Source of the DNA: Mycolicibacterium duvalii | GTDB taxonomy: Bacteria > Actinomycetota > Actinomycetes > Mycobacteriales > Mycobacteriaceae | Assembly (NCBI RefSeq): GCF_010726645.1 | Contig: NZ_AP022563.1 | Coordinates: 1,116,001-1,180,000, forward strand | Direction of reading: 5' to 3' | DNA length: 64,000 nucleotides | Shown here: in pieces, positions 16,847 to 27,097 of the stretch | How the letters are laid out: each line of letters opens with the position of its first letter | How positions within the stretch are numbered: the stretch's first letter is position 1 | The notes under the pieces: generated by a model | Told to the model about the DNA's origin: nothing | The model's input: the letters and a program-made list of their open reading frames with translations, nothing else | The model's database searches: none | Program-made: the position numbers and the translations under genes

Positions 16847-16872
16847 CATGCGAGAACATTTGTTCTCGCATG
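16847..16872. promoter_or_regulatory. candidate TetR operator, site F, within a 26-bp palindrome
   Basis: Two perfect 12-base inverted arms (CATGCGAGAACA and its complement) flank TT. The core GAGAAC-ATTT-GTTCTC at 16852-16867 is a perfect match to the island consensus. It sits just upstream of the -10 box of the acyl-CoA synthetase gene. Confidence 0.72.
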
Positions 16873-16879
16873 TGGTAGG

Positions 16880-16885
16880 TAATCT
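16880..16885 (+). promoter_or_regulatory. -10 box of the acyl-CoA synthetase gene (leaderless)
   Basis: TAATCT, seven bases before the ATG at 16893. This placement decides the start over an in-frame GTG at 16743, which lies upstream of the operator. Confidence 0.6.
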
Positions 16886-16892
16886 TCCCATC

Positions 16893-18452
16893 ATGGTCAA
16901 TCCGTCATCGGGGACGGCCCGGCTGGGGGCGCGGCGTGCTGACTCCACCAGTCGAGCAGCGGTGAAACCCGCGGTGATCCTTCATCCGTCGGGTCAAGCG
17001 GTGGGCTTCCGGGAACTCGATTCGGCTGCCAATCGGCTGGCCAGGTACCTGCGCCGTCGTGGCGTCGAGGCTGGAGCCACCGTTGCGATCCTCATGGAGA
17101 ACAACCGCCACATTCATGCGGCGGCCTGGGCGGCGCGCCGCAGCGGGCTGTACTACACGTTGCTCAATACGCACCTCACCGCAGGAGAAGTCGCCTACAT
17201 CATCGACGACTGCGGTGCGGCCGCGGTGCTGGCCTCCGGGGGCCAACGCAGCGTGTGTGAGCAGTTGAAAGCCCTGCTGCCGCGAGGATTGCCGGAGGTC
17301 GCGCTACTCGCCGACGACGAACTCGAAGGCTGGCGGCGATACCCGGACTGCGTCGCCAACGAGACAGGCGCGCCGCTGGACGAGCCTGGCGTAGGGCAAC
17401 TGTTGCAGTACTCGGCCGGCAGCACCGGGCGCCCGAAAGGTATTCGGCGTCCGCTGCCGGCTGCGGGCGCGGCCCCGTCGTCGTTGTCCACCCCGGTGTT
17501 CCGCGAATTGGGCATCGGACCCGACTCGGTGTATCTCAGTCCAGCGCCCACCTATCACACCGCACCGGCAATGTGGACGATGGCGGCTCAGGAAGTCGGA
17601 GCCACCACGGTGGTCATGGAGCGGTTCGACGCCGAAGAGGCCCTGAGATGCATCGATGCGTATGGGGTGACACATGCCCAATTCGTACCGACGATGTTCG
17701 TCCGCATGTTGCGGTTACCCGATGCCGTGAAGCGCACGTACGACCTCTCGTCGCTGAAGCGGGTCATCCACGCCGCCGCGCCGTGCCCGGTGGAAATCAA
17801 GCGGCAGATGATCGACTGGTGGGGCCCGATCATCGACGAGTACTACGGTTCATCGGAGGGCGCGGGCATCTCTTTCATCCGGGCCGAAGACTGGCTTCGG
17901 CGTCCCGGGTCTGTGGGCAAGCCGATCCTCGGAGTGCCCCACATCCTGGACGACGACGGCCGCGAGATTGCCGCGGGCGAAGTCGGCGACGTGTTCTTCG
18001 AGGGCGGTTACGACTTCGACTACCTCAACGACCCGGAAAAGACCGCTGCCGCTCGCTCGCCACAGGGTTGGGTCACGGTCGGCGACGTCGGTTACCTGGA
18101 CCACGACGGGTACCTGTTTCTCACCGACCGCCGGCACAACATGATCCTGTCCGGTGGTGTCAACATCTACCCGCAGGAGGCCGAGCACGTGCTCGTCGGC
18201 CACCCTGCGGTCGTCGACGCAGCGGTGTTCGGCGTACCGGACCACGATCTCGGACAGTCAGTGATGGCCGTTGTCGAACTGGTCGACTTCTCCGCTGCCT
18301 CCGATGGCTTGGCCCAGGAGCTCTTGGCCTGGGTCGGTGCGCGGCTGTCGCACCAGAAGTGCCCGCGTGCCATCGCTTTCGAGAAACATCTGCCGCGCAC
18401 CGACGCGGGAAAGTTGTACAAGCGGACTCTTGTCGAACGGTACGGCGGCTGA
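16893..18452 (+). CDS. acyl-CoA synthetase (AMP-forming), full length
   Basis: A 519-residue ANL-family ligase. The phosphate loop YSAGSTGRPKG starts at about residue 173; YYGSSEGAG, WVTVGDVGYLDHDGYLFLTDR, the hinge and HNMILSGGVNIYPQEAE follow, and PRTDAGKLYKRTL carries the catalytic Lys. It should activate a carboxylate as an acyl-AMP and transfer it to CoA, feeding the hydratase and dehydrogenase steps. It is similar in role to the partial synthetase at the left edge. It is regulated from the strongest operator palindrome in the window and is the last gene of the island; the next gene, convergent, is conserved core. Confidence 0.9.
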   Translation: MVNPSSGTARLGARRADSTSRAAVKPAVILHPSGQAVGFRELDSAANRLARYLRRRGVEAGATVAILMENNRHIHAAAWAARRSGLYYTLLNTHLTAGEVAYIIDDCGAAAVLASGGQRSVCEQLKALLPRGLPEVALLADDELEGWRRYPDCVANETGAPLDEPGVGQLLQYSAGSTGRPKGIRRPLPAAGAAPSSLSTPVFRELGIGPDSVYLSPAPTYHTAPAMWTMAAQEVGATTVVMERFDAEEALRCIDAYGVTHAQFVPTMFVRMLRLPDAVKRTYDLSSLKRVIHAAAPCPVEIKRQMIDWWGPIIDEYYGSSEGAGISFIRAEDWLRRPGSVGKPILGVPHILDDDGREIAAGEVGDVFFEGGYDFDYLNDPEKTAAARSPQGWVTVGDVGYLDHDGYLFLTDRRHNMILSGGVNIYPQEAEHVLVGHPAVVDAAVFGVPDHDLGQSVMAVVELVDFSAASDGLAQELLAWVGARLSHQKCPRAIAFEKHLPRTDAGKLYKRTLVERYGG

Positions 18453-18457
18453 GCCGA

Positions 18458-19251
18458 TCACGGCAACCGTTGCACCAGCAGGGTCTGCGCACAGGTGCCC
18501 ACGAAACCGTCGCGGTCGAAGATCTCGGCGCTGGTCACCCCGATGCCGTCCGGACCGATCGAGCCCAGCGCCCGCACTCCGAAATCCTGCCCGGCGGGCA
18601 GGCGGTGCAGGTGCACCACGGTGTCGGTGTTCATGAACACGAACCGCTGCGGGTCCAGCGCGGCCCCGATGCCGTTGGCCGAGTCCACCACCATCGCCAG
18701 GCGCTGCAGGGCAGTCGTCGACTCCGAATCAACAAGGGGCACAAGTGGACTCATCCACACCTCGGCAGCTGCCCCGTCCGGTGTGTCCTGTTTGCGCCAG
18801 CTCACCGCCTCCAGGTAGCCCGGGGCGCCGCTCCACGCGTGGGTCAACCCGGTCTCAGGCCCCTCGACCAGTGGGGCGTAGCGCGCGCAGGTCACGTCGG
18901 TGGTATCGCTGGGCGCGAGCAGCCAGGCGGTCACCCGCGCGACCGCCCGGTGAGAGCCGTCGGGCCGCTCGGCGAGCATCTCGGCGACCAGCAGCGAGAT
19001 CCGGGACCCGGGCCGCTCCACCCGTGTTCGCACCCGCACCGGCGCAACGGGTATCGCGCCGAGGATGTCGAGCGTCAGGCGTCCGATCCGCAGGCCCGTC
19101 CCGTCGGCTCGCTCTTCGATGGCCTTGGTCAGCAGCGCCAGCGGGGGCGATCCGTGCTGAATCTGCGGATCCCAGTTGCTGCGCGTCCCGTCGGTGGAGA
19201 GAAACAGGTCATCGTCACCGTCGCGGCCCGCCCGGCGGTACAGGCAGTCGA

Positions 19252-19255
<4 letters not shown>
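18458..19255 (-). CDS. TesB-like acyl-CoA thioesterase family protein
   Basis: A 265-residue double-hotdog-type protein. Visible segments include SNWDPQIQHGSPPLALLTKAIEE near the N terminus, RIGRLTLDILGAIPVAPVRV in the first hotdog, and DTVVHLHRLPAGQDFGVRAL, IGVTSAEIFDRDGFVGTCAQTLLVQ in the second. Family members hydrolyse acyl-CoA. Its GTG start overlaps the stop of the RecB-like nuclease gene by 4 bases, so the two are co-expressed although no functional link is evident. Its position matches the conserved core rather than the catabolic island. Confidence 0.78.
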
Positions 19256-21036
<1,781 letters not shown>

Positions 21037-21047
21037 TCGGCGCTCGG

Positions 21048-21344
21048 CTACTCGTCGGTGCTGCGCAGGAGGCCGCGGCGGGCCGACAGCAACTCGAACT
21101 CCGGCCGGGCCGCGACGAGCCGCTCCACCGCGTCGAGAATCGTCACGACGTGCGCGCGGTCGCCCGCGACCACGGCGACGCCGACTCCGGCCCGGCGGTG
21201 CAGGTCCTGCGCCGCTGTTTCGGCGGCCGAGACGGGAAACCGGCGGGCCAACTCGGAGATCAGTGGCCGCAGCGCCGAGCGCTTCTGTTTCAGGGAGTGC
21301 ACATCGCCGAGCAGCAGGTCGAATTCCAGCCAGCCGATCCACAT
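21048..21344 (-). CDS. DUF503 family protein (Rv2117-like)
   Basis: A 98-residue conserved small protein starting MWIGWLEFDLLLGDVHSLKQKRSALRPL, the typical DUF503 start, with a ferredoxin-like alternation after it. The function is not established. It lies immediately after the LppK-like gene (1 base between stop and start) and converges on trmI. Confidence 0.85.
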   Translation of the reverse strand: MWIGWLEFDLLLGDVHSLKQKRSALRPLISELARRFPVSAAETAAQDLHRRAGVGVAVVAGDRAHVVTILDAVERLVAARPEFELLSARRGLLRSTDE

Positions 21345-21345
21345 G

Positions 21346-21912
21346 TCAACGCGGCGGCGGGGCGGGGGTGGGTTCCGGCGCGGATTGCAGCTGCAGGAGT
21401 TGGTCGGCCGAGCGCTGCGTCAGCTGCCACGAGTCACCGGTCCGAAGGAACTCCATCGGATAGGTGAACGTGCCGTTGCCGGGGTTGGCCGTGGTGACGA
21501 TGACGGTGGCGACCACATGGCCGGGCTCGGCGGGCGACCATGCCATATCGCGGGCTTCGAAAATCAGCGGCAGCGCCCGGTTGTCGCGTAACGCGGCGGT
21601 GAAGCGGTCCAGCGCCTCGGCTTCGGCGGCCGCGGCGGTCTCGATCAGCGGGAGCTTCTCTGCGCCGGGGACCGCGGGATCGGTCAGCCGGTACATGACG
21701 TCGGTCAGCACGTCGGCGGGCGGAAGCGGGGGGCCGCCCGGTGCGGGCGGAGACGGCACGGGTAGACCCACCGACGGGGCCGGGGAGGTCTCCACCGACG
21801 GTGACGCCACCGGGTTCGCTGAATCGTCGCGCGACGTGCAGGCGCTCACGCCGAGCGCCGCCACCAGGGTGGCGGCGCTCAGGAGTGAAGCCGTGCGACG
21901 CATGCGCGTCAT
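21346..21912 (-). CDS. lppK: lipoprotein, LppK-like
   Basis: A 188-residue secreted lipoprotein: signal peptide with lipobox LGVSAC at about 20-25, then a Pro/Ser-rich linker (about 30-63) and a folded domain of the Mtb12-like/NTF2-type class (VLTDVMYRLTDPAVPG, WQLTQRSADQLLQL). Position between the DUF503 gene and mpa matches lppK (Rv2116) of M. tuberculosis. It has weak similarity in its domain to the next upstream gene, so the two may be ancient paralogues. An alternative start is the ATG four codons in. Confidence 0.8.
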   Translation of the reverse strand: MTRMRRTASLLSAATLVAALGVSACTSRDDSANPVASPSVETSPAPSVGLPVPSPPAPGGPPLPPADVLTDVMYRLTDPAVPGAEKLPLIETAAAAEAEALDRFTAALRDNRALPLIFEARDMAWSPAEPGHVVATVIVTTANPGNGTFTYPMEFLRTGDSWQLTQRSADQLLQLQSAPEPTPAPPPR

Positions 21913-21931
21913 CGTCGAACCGGGGAGAGGG

Positions 21932-22426
21932 TCAGCCCACCGAGGTCATCAGCGCCATGGCGGACTGCTTGGACAGCTGCCACCCGGTCGGGCTCGGACC
22001 CGCGATGAACGTCAGCGGCTGGCTGGCCACCTCGCCGGTCGGCGCGGTCGCCGTCACCAGCGCGGTGGCCACCGGGCCGTTCTGGTCGATGTTGGACAGC
22101 GCGAAGCTCAGCGGGAAGTAGCCCTTGGCTGCGGCATTCCGGTAGCCGCGATCGGCCAGACGCGCCTCGACGACGCCCAGGCCGCCCTGCACGTAGCTCG
22201 ACTTGGCGCCGGTGAACGTGCCCGGTCCCTGCAGACCCGACAGCGTGGCCACCAGTGGGCCCTGCAGATCAGGGGCCGGCGCGGCCGGAAGCGGAGCCAC
22301 GACGGCCGGGCTCGCCACAGCGATGCCGGGCGCGGATGCAATCGAGGTCACACCCGCAACGGCACCCAGCACGAATGCGGTTGCCACCCCAGCGGTCAAG
22401 CTGGTAACGAGGGGTTTCAGGGTCAC
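21932..22426 (-). CDS. secreted low-molecular-weight antigen Mtb12-like protein
   Basis: A 164-residue exported protein with a Sec signal peptide (hydrophobic about 9-30, cleavage probably near AVASPA), a short Pro/Ala linker and a domain containing YVQGGLGVVEARLADRGY, GYFPLSFALSNI and WQLSKQSAMALM. This is the pattern of the mycobacterial Mtb12/CFP-2 group. The GTG start has GGAAGGAC upstream. The function of the family is unknown. It is transcribed divergently from mpa. Confidence 0.8.
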   Translation of the reverse strand: MTLKPLVTSLTAGVATAFVLGAVAGVTSIASAPGIAVASPAVVAPLPAAPAPDLQGPLVATLSGLQGPGTFTGAKSSYVQGGLGVVEARLADRGYRNAAAKGYFPLSFALSNIDQNGPVATALVTATAPTGEVASQPLTFIAGPSPTGWQLSKQSAMALMTSVG

Positions 22427-22459
22427 GGCTGTCCTTCCGTTCGGCCGACTGATCTTCAG

Positions 22460-22465
22460 AGGTTA
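22460..22465 (-). promoter_or_regulatory. -10 box of the Mtb12-like gene
   Basis: TAACCT on the minus strand, 33 bases before the GTG start; a ribosome site (GGAAGGA) lies between. Confidence 0.4.
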
Positions 22466-22520
22466 ACAGCGGTGCGGGTGTGTCGAATTCCTAGACCGCA
22501 CACAATGACTGAATCGCCGG

Positions 22521-22526
22521 TAGCGT
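22521..22526 (+). promoter_or_regulatory. -10 box of mpa
   Basis: TAGCGT in the 146-base gap before mpa, with an AAGGGAG ribosome site at 22559-22565 ahead of the ATG at 22573. Confidence 0.4.
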
Positions 22527-22572
22527 TGAAGTTGTTACCGCGCCAACATCCGGTGTGGGAAGGGAGCGCAAC

Positions 22573-24444
22573 ATGAGTGAATCCGAGCGTTCTGAGGCCT
22601 CTGACGTCTTCGGGACAAGCCCCGAGAATGACCTGTCCGCAGACCTGTCCGCCGGCTTGTCCAGCGACGATGCGGCAGAACTGGAGCAGCTGCGTCGCGA
22701 GGCGGCCATTCTGCGCGAGCAGTTGGAGAACACCGTAGGCGGCCTGGGAGCCGGCCGCAGTGCGCGGGACGTGCATCAGCTCGAGGCGCGCATCGATTCG
22801 CTCGCGGCCCGCAACGCGAAATTGATGGACACGCTCAAGGAAGCACGTCAGCAGCTGCTGGCCCTTCGCGAGGAAGTCGATCGGCTCGGTCAGCCTCCCA
22901 GCGGCTACGGAGTGCTGCTGGCGGTGCAGGACGACGACACCGTCGACGTGTTCACCTCCGGCCGCAAGATGCGGTTGACCTGCTCACCCAACATCGACAC
23001 CTCATCGCTCAAACAGGGCCAGACGGTGCGCCTGAACGAGGCGCTGACCGTGGTCGAGGCCGGCACGTTCGAGGCGGTCGGCGAGATCAGCACGCTGCGC
23101 GAGATCCTGTCCGACGGCCACCGCGCGCTGGTGGTCGGGCACGCCGACGAGGAGCGCATCGTCTGGTTGGCCGAACCGTTGGTGGCCGCGGAGGACCTGC
23201 CCGACGACGCGTACGCCGACGACGACGATCTGACCGACGACCGCCCGCGCCGACTGCGTCCCGGCGACTCGCTTCTGGTCGACACCAAGGCCGGGTACGC
23301 GTTCGAGCGGATTCCGAAGGCCGAGGTCGAGGACCTGGTGCTGGAGGAAGTGCCCGATGTGGCCTACAACGACATCGGCGGCCTGACCCGTCAGATCGAG
23401 CAGATCCGTGACGCGGTCGAGCTGCCGTTCCTGCACAAGGAGCTCTACCGCGAGTACTCGCTGCGTCCGCCCAAGGGCGTGCTGCTCTACGGTCCGCCCG
23501 GCTGCGGCAAAACGCTGATCGCCAAGGCGGTGGCCAATTCGCTGGCCAAGAAGATGGCCGAGGTCCGCGGCGACGACGCGCGCGAGGCGAAGAGCTACTT
23601 CCTCAACATCAAGGGCCCTGAGCTGCTGAACAAGTTCGTCGGTGAGACCGAGCGCCACATCCGGCTGATCTTCCAGCGGGCTCGCGAGAAAGCGTCCGAG
23701 GGCACTCCGGTGATCGTGTTCTTCGACGAGATGGACTCGATCTTCCGGACCCGCGGCACCGGCGTCAGCTCCGATGTGGAGACCACCGTCGTGCCGCAGC
23801 TGCTCAGTGAGATCGACGGCGTCGAGGGGCTGGAGAACGTCATCGTCATTGGTGCGTCCAACCGCGAGGACATGATCGACCCGGCGATCCTGCGGCCCGG
23901 CCGTCTGGACGTCAAGATCAAGATCGAGCGGCCGGACGCCGAGGCGGCACTGGACATCTTCAGCAAGTACCTGACCGAAGAACTGCCGGTGCATGCCGAT
24001 GACCTCGCCGAGTTCGGCGGTGACCGACCGGCGTGCATCAAGGGCATGATCGAGAAAGTCGTCGAGCGGATGTACGCCGAGATCGACGACAACCGCTTCC
24101 TCGAGGTGACCTACGCCAACGGTGACAAAGAGGTCATGTACTTCAAGGACTTCAACTCCGGAGCGATGATCCAGAACGTCGTCGACCGGGCGAAGAAGTA
24201 CGCGATCAAGTCGGTGCTGGAGACGGGCCAGCCGGGTCTGCGCATCCAGCATCTCCTCGACTCCATCGTCGACGAGTTCGCCGAGAACGAGGACCTGCCC
24301 AACACGACCAACCCCGACGACTGGGCCCGCATCTCGGGCAAGAAGGGTGAGCGGATCGTCTACATCCGCACGCTGGTCACCGGGAAGTCGTCGAGCGCCA
24401 GCAGGGCTATCGACACCGAGTCCAACCTGGGTCAGTACCTGTAG
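22573..24444 (+). CDS. mpa: proteasome-associated AAA+ ATPase Mpa (ARC)
   Basis: A 623-residue ATPase nearly identical in its core to M. tuberculosis Mpa. It forms a hexamer that binds Pup-tagged proteins by its N-terminal coiled coil (about 35-95), unfolds them and feeds the 20S core. An OB interdomain follows, then the AAA module with Walker A GPPGCGKT at 307-314 and Walker B FFDEMD with D385/E386. The C terminus is SNLGQYL; the terminal Tyr-Leu pair docks into the proteasome alpha ring. Slightly longer than the 609-residue tuberculosis protein, with extra acidic residues in the N terminus. It stands apart from the dop-pup-prcBA run. Confidence 0.97.
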   Translation: MSESERSEASDVFGTSPENDLSADLSAGLSSDDAAELEQLRREAAILREQLENTVGGLGAGRSARDVHQLEARIDSLAARNAKLMDTLKEARQQLLALREEVDRLGQPPSGYGVLLAVQDDDTVDVFTSGRKMRLTCSPNIDTSSLKQGQTVRLNEALTVVEAGTFEAVGEISTLREILSDGHRALVVGHADEERIVWLAEPLVAAEDLPDDAYADDDDLTDDRPRRLRPGDSLLVDTKAGYAFERIPKAEVEDLVLEEVPDVAYNDIGGLTRQIEQIRDAVELPFLHKELYREYSLRPPKGVLLYGPPGCGKTLIAKAVANSLAKKMAEVRGDDAREAKSYFLNIKGPELLNKFVGETERHIRLIFQRAREKASEGTPVIVFFDEMDSIFRTRGTGVSSDVETTVVPQLLSEIDGVEGLENVIVIGASNREDMIDPAILRPGRLDVKIKIERPDAEAALDIFSKYLTEELPVHADDLAEFGGDRPACIKGMIEKVVERMYAEIDDNRFLEVTYANGDKEVMYFKDFNSGAMIQNVVDRAKKYAIKSVLETGQPGLRIQHLLDSIVDEFAENEDLPNTTNPDDWARISGKKGERIVYIRTLVTGKSSSASRAIDTESNLGQYL

Positions 24445-24488
24445 CGCTATCCCGTCCGGCAGGGCGGTGGCGGTGGCATCATGGTCCT

Positions 24489-24986
24489 GTGGCCCCACCG
24501 CCGCCGTCCTGGGATGTGGTGTCCGTCGACAAGCCGGACGACCTCAACGTGGTCATCGGCCAGTCACACTTCATCAAGACGGTCGAGGACCTGCACGAGG
24601 CGCTGGTGGGGGTCAGCTCGGGGCTTCGTTTCGGGCTGGCGTTCTGCGAGGCATCCGGACCGCGGTTGGTCCGCCGCAGCGGGAACGACCCCGAACTGGT
24701 CGAGTTGGCGGCCCGCAACGCGCTGGCCATCGGTGCCGGGCATTGTTTTGTGATCTTCTTGCGGGACGGGTTCCCCGTCAACGTGCTCAACCCGGTCAAG
24801 GCAGTACCTGAGGTCTGCGGAATCTATTGCGCCACAGCCAATCCGGTGGATGTCCTGATCGCGGTGACGCCCCTCGGCCGCGGTATCGTCGGAGTCGTCG
24901 ACGGCGAGCCGCCGCTGGGCATCGAGACCGGGGAGGACGTGGCCGACCGGCGCAACCTGCTGCGGACCATCGGCTACAAGCTTTGA
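24489..24986 (+). CDS. adenosine-specific kinase family protein (PF04008-like)
   Basis: A 165-residue protein with NVVIGQSHFIKTVEDLHEAL, LRFGLAFCEASGPRLVR, GHCFVIFLRDGFPVNVLNPVKAVPEVCGIYCATANPVDVLI and GRGIVGVVDGEPPLGIE, a pattern I recognise as the small family named adenosine-specific kinase. Biochemical evidence for that name is limited. GTG 24489 lies close after mpa and could be read with it. It is not part of the Rv2115c-Rv2114 junction as I know it from M. tuberculosis, so it is probably an insertion relative to that genome. Confidence 0.75.
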   Translation: MAPPPPSWDVVSVDKPDDLNVVIGQSHFIKTVEDLHEALVGVSSGLRFGLAFCEASGPRLVRRSGNDPELVELAARNALAIGAGHCFVIFLRDGFPVNVLNPVKAVPEVCGIYCATANPVDVLIAVTPLGRGIVGVVDGEPPLGIETGEDVADRRNLLRTIGYKL

Positions 24987-24991
24987 ACCCC

Positions 24992-25317
24992 GTGTCCGAG
25001 CAGCTCGGTCTCCTCAACCTGGCGTGGGAGGCCTGGCGCTTCCGACGCGGTGACGGTGCGGCCATCGCGTGCCGCCAGCAGAAGAGGCTGGACGAGCTGG
25101 TGCTCCATGCGCGCACCGCCTCGCCCTACTACCGACATCTGTACCGGCATGTGGCAACCGGCTGCCGGGTGTGGCGATCGAGGGTCGAACCGGCGGCTTT
25201 CTCGCCGAGCACGGACTGCCCGACGTGGTGATCGAGCATGCAGCAGAGTTGCCCTCGATCGACGCGCGAACCGGGAAGTTCCGTCAGGTCTGGTCGGCTC
25301 AGAACACCCGCGAGTAG
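24992..25317 (+). pseudogene. remnant of a phenylacetate-CoA ligase/CapK-type adenylating enzyme
   Basis: One frame from GTG 24992 gives SEQLGLLNLAWEAWRFRRG and RLDELVLHARTASPYYRHLY, a normal CapK-type N terminus. After about 25148 the signal shifts to a second frame, LPGVAIEGRTGGFLAEHG then VVIEHAAELPSIDARTGKFR, which looks like the C-terminal part of the same family and stops at 25315-25317. The central ATP-binding region is missing. This is best read as a gene with a large internal deletion that left N- and C-terminal scraps out of frame. The end overlaps the convergent Rv2114-like gene by 19 bases. Confidence 0.6.
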
Positions 25318-25910
25318 CTGTTGGTCAGGTCGTCCTGCAGGACTTGGGCGGCCTCCGTGGCGGTGTCGACGCGCAGTTCGTCGTCGAGGATGCGGGCTCG
25401 GTACGACCAGCCCGTCGGCAACGAGAGTCGCGAGCCGAGGCCGGTCAGGTCGTCGTAGCCGAGTTCGGGGTCGACGATCTGGCTCCAGGTCTGCATGACC
25501 CAGTGGTTGCCGTCGGGGTCGGTGAGCTCGAAGACGGGCTCACCGGCGGCGAACACGAACACCGCGTGGCGCGACACCGTGTTGGGCAGGTACGGCGCGG
25601 CGTTCATCGACGTCAGCGTGACGGTGGCCTGCGCGATCATGTCGATACCGCCGAAGTTCTCGATGACCCGTTCGCCCATGTCCTTCTCGATGGCGTCCAT
25701 CAGCCAGTAGCGCGGACCGTTGAGCAGCACTGCGAGCGCACCGTGCTCTTTGGCCAGCGCCTCGGGATCGAGTTGCGCCCACAAGTCGGCGGGGCAGTCG
25801 TTGAGGGGGTAGGTGTTGTAGACCGTAGCCGTCGGTGCCGCATCGGCCTGGCCGCCCCGGATCAGCAGCACCTCGCCGTAGCGCCTGCCGCGCATCGAAT
25901 TCGTCATCAT
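25299..25910 (-). CDS. conserved hypothetical protein (Rv2114-like)
   Basis: A 203-residue soluble protein with no motif I can tie to a function: RYGEVLLIRGGQADAAPTATVYNTYPLNDCPADLW near the start, MDAIEKDMGERVI and DPDGNHWVMQTWSQIVDP in the middle. Position between mpa and dop, on the opposite strand, matches Rv2114 of M. tuberculosis. The ATG at 25910 overlaps the stop of the upstream membrane protein gene by 4 bases, so it is translated with it. Confidence 0.8.
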   Translation of the reverse strand: MMTNSMRGRRYGEVLLIRGGQADAAPTATVYNTYPLNDCPADLWAQLDPEALAKEHGALAVLLNGPRYWLMDAIEKDMGERVIENFGGIDMIAQATVTLTSMNAAPYLPNTVSRHAVFVFAAGEPVFELTDPDGNHWVMQTWSQIVDPELGYDDLTGLGSRLSLPTGWSYRARILDDELRVDTATEAAQVLQDDLTNSYSRVF

Positions 25911-27091
25911 CTTCGGGCCTCCATTTCGAGATAGGCGTCGCGGCCGGCGAGGCTGACCGCGACATCGGCGATCAACGGGTCGAAGAAGCGCTGCCGGTAC
26001 ATCGGGTCCACACTCGTGCTGACGGTGAAATACAGGCCGGACAGCACCGCGACGAACAACGACATGTGCACGATGGTCTGCGGGATCGGGATGTGGATAC
26101 CGAACCAGGTTCCCGCGCAGGGTGGTTCGCCGACCGCGCACCCCTGCTCGCTGGACCAGAGCACCGCCACCTCGTCGGGTACCGCGATGACGCCCAGCGC
26201 CAGGAAGAAGGCGAAGAGGCCGACGGTGAACAGCACCACCTGAATCGCCTGGGCCACCACCATCACCGCCACGACGTTGACCTGCTCGGCCGACGACAAC
26301 GGCGGCGATGCCTGGGCCACCACCCCGCGCGACTGCAGCGGGGTCCCGGCGAGCAGCTCGTCGGGGTCGGAGCGGGTGGACCGGTCCTGGCGCAGCGCCC
26401 GCACCTCGTCACGGATGGTCGCGACCATGAACACCAGCGCCACCACGCCGAAGAATCCGATCGTCTGCCACAGGCGCTCGCGGCTCATGCGGGCCGAGAG
26501 TTGCCACAGTTCGCCGGTGAAATACACGACCACGGTCAGCATCAACAACGGCAACGCGCGGCTCATCAGCGTGCCCAGCGCGCCGAGTTGGACCCAGGCG
26601 AACCGGAAGGCCCACAGGGTGATCGAGCCGAAGCCGAGATAGGTCAGCCAGATCGCGATCAGCGAGATGAGCACGAAGATCGGCACTTCGGCCGCCGCCG
26701 CGGAGGACCACCCGCTGACGGTCAACGGCATGACGAGCACGAAGATCGCCATCACCAGGACCGCGGCCCACCGGCGCAGGGTCTCGCCGCCCCGTGTTCC
26801 CAGCCGGTGCAGCACCTCCAGCGCGAACGGCGCCGCCAGCAGGATCACCGCGACGACGGCCAGACGCGCCGCGTAGCCGTGGTCGGGTGCGGGGCCGGTC
26901 AGATCGGCCAGCAGCATGGCGACCGCGGTGAGCGCGCCGACCACGCTGATCATCGGCGCGGAACGCTGGACGAGCTTGCGGGCACGCACCCGCCGGGTGA
27001 GCACCAACGGCAGTCCGCGATGGAGAAACCACTGGTGGACCGACCGCATGTCCGACACCGGGATATTGTGCGCGATCACCGCGCATCGCAC
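25907..27091 (-). CDS. integral membrane protein (Rv2113-like), paralogue 1
   Basis: A 394-residue polytopic protein with about nine hydrophobic segments, an N-terminal QWFLHRGLPLVLTRR and a C-terminal DPMYRQRFFDPLIADV. It is paralogous to the gene directly upstream: both have the FLxRGLP start, the RAxPLL/GALPVM segments, SSAEQVNVVAVMVVAQ against [33 protein letters not shown] against [17 protein letters not shown] and the same terminal FxxPL. The GTG at 27091 has GAGGG just upstream; a GTG at 27058 is an alternative. The position matches Rv2113; function unknown. Confidence 0.82.
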   Translation of the reverse strand: MRCAVIAHNIPVSDMRSVHQWFLHRGLPLVLTRRVRARKLVQRSAPMISVVGALTAVAMLLADLTGPAPDHGYAARLAVVAVILLAAPFALEVLHRLGTRGGETLRRWAAVLVMAIFVLVMPLTVSGWSSAAAAEVPIFVLISLIAIWLTYLGFGSITLWAFRFAWVQLGALGTLMSRALPLLMLTVVVYFTGELWQLSARMSRERLWQTIGFFGVVALVFMVATIRDEVRALRQDRSTRSDPDELLAGTPLQSRGVVAQASPPLSSAEQVNVVAVMVVAQAIQVVLFTVGLFAFFLALGVIAVPDEVAVLWSSEQGCAVGEPPCAGTWFGIHIPIPQTIVHMSLFVAVLSGLYFTVSTSVDPMYRQRFFDPLIADVAVSLAGRDAYLEMEARR

Positions 27092-27097
27092 CGGCCC

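Noticed and set aside
16847..16872. Resemblance of the palindrome to a LexA (SOS) box.
   Set aside because: The mycobacterial LexA box is TCGAAC-N4-GTTCGA; here the arms are GAGAAC/GTTCTC, and the same arms recur before catabolic genes.
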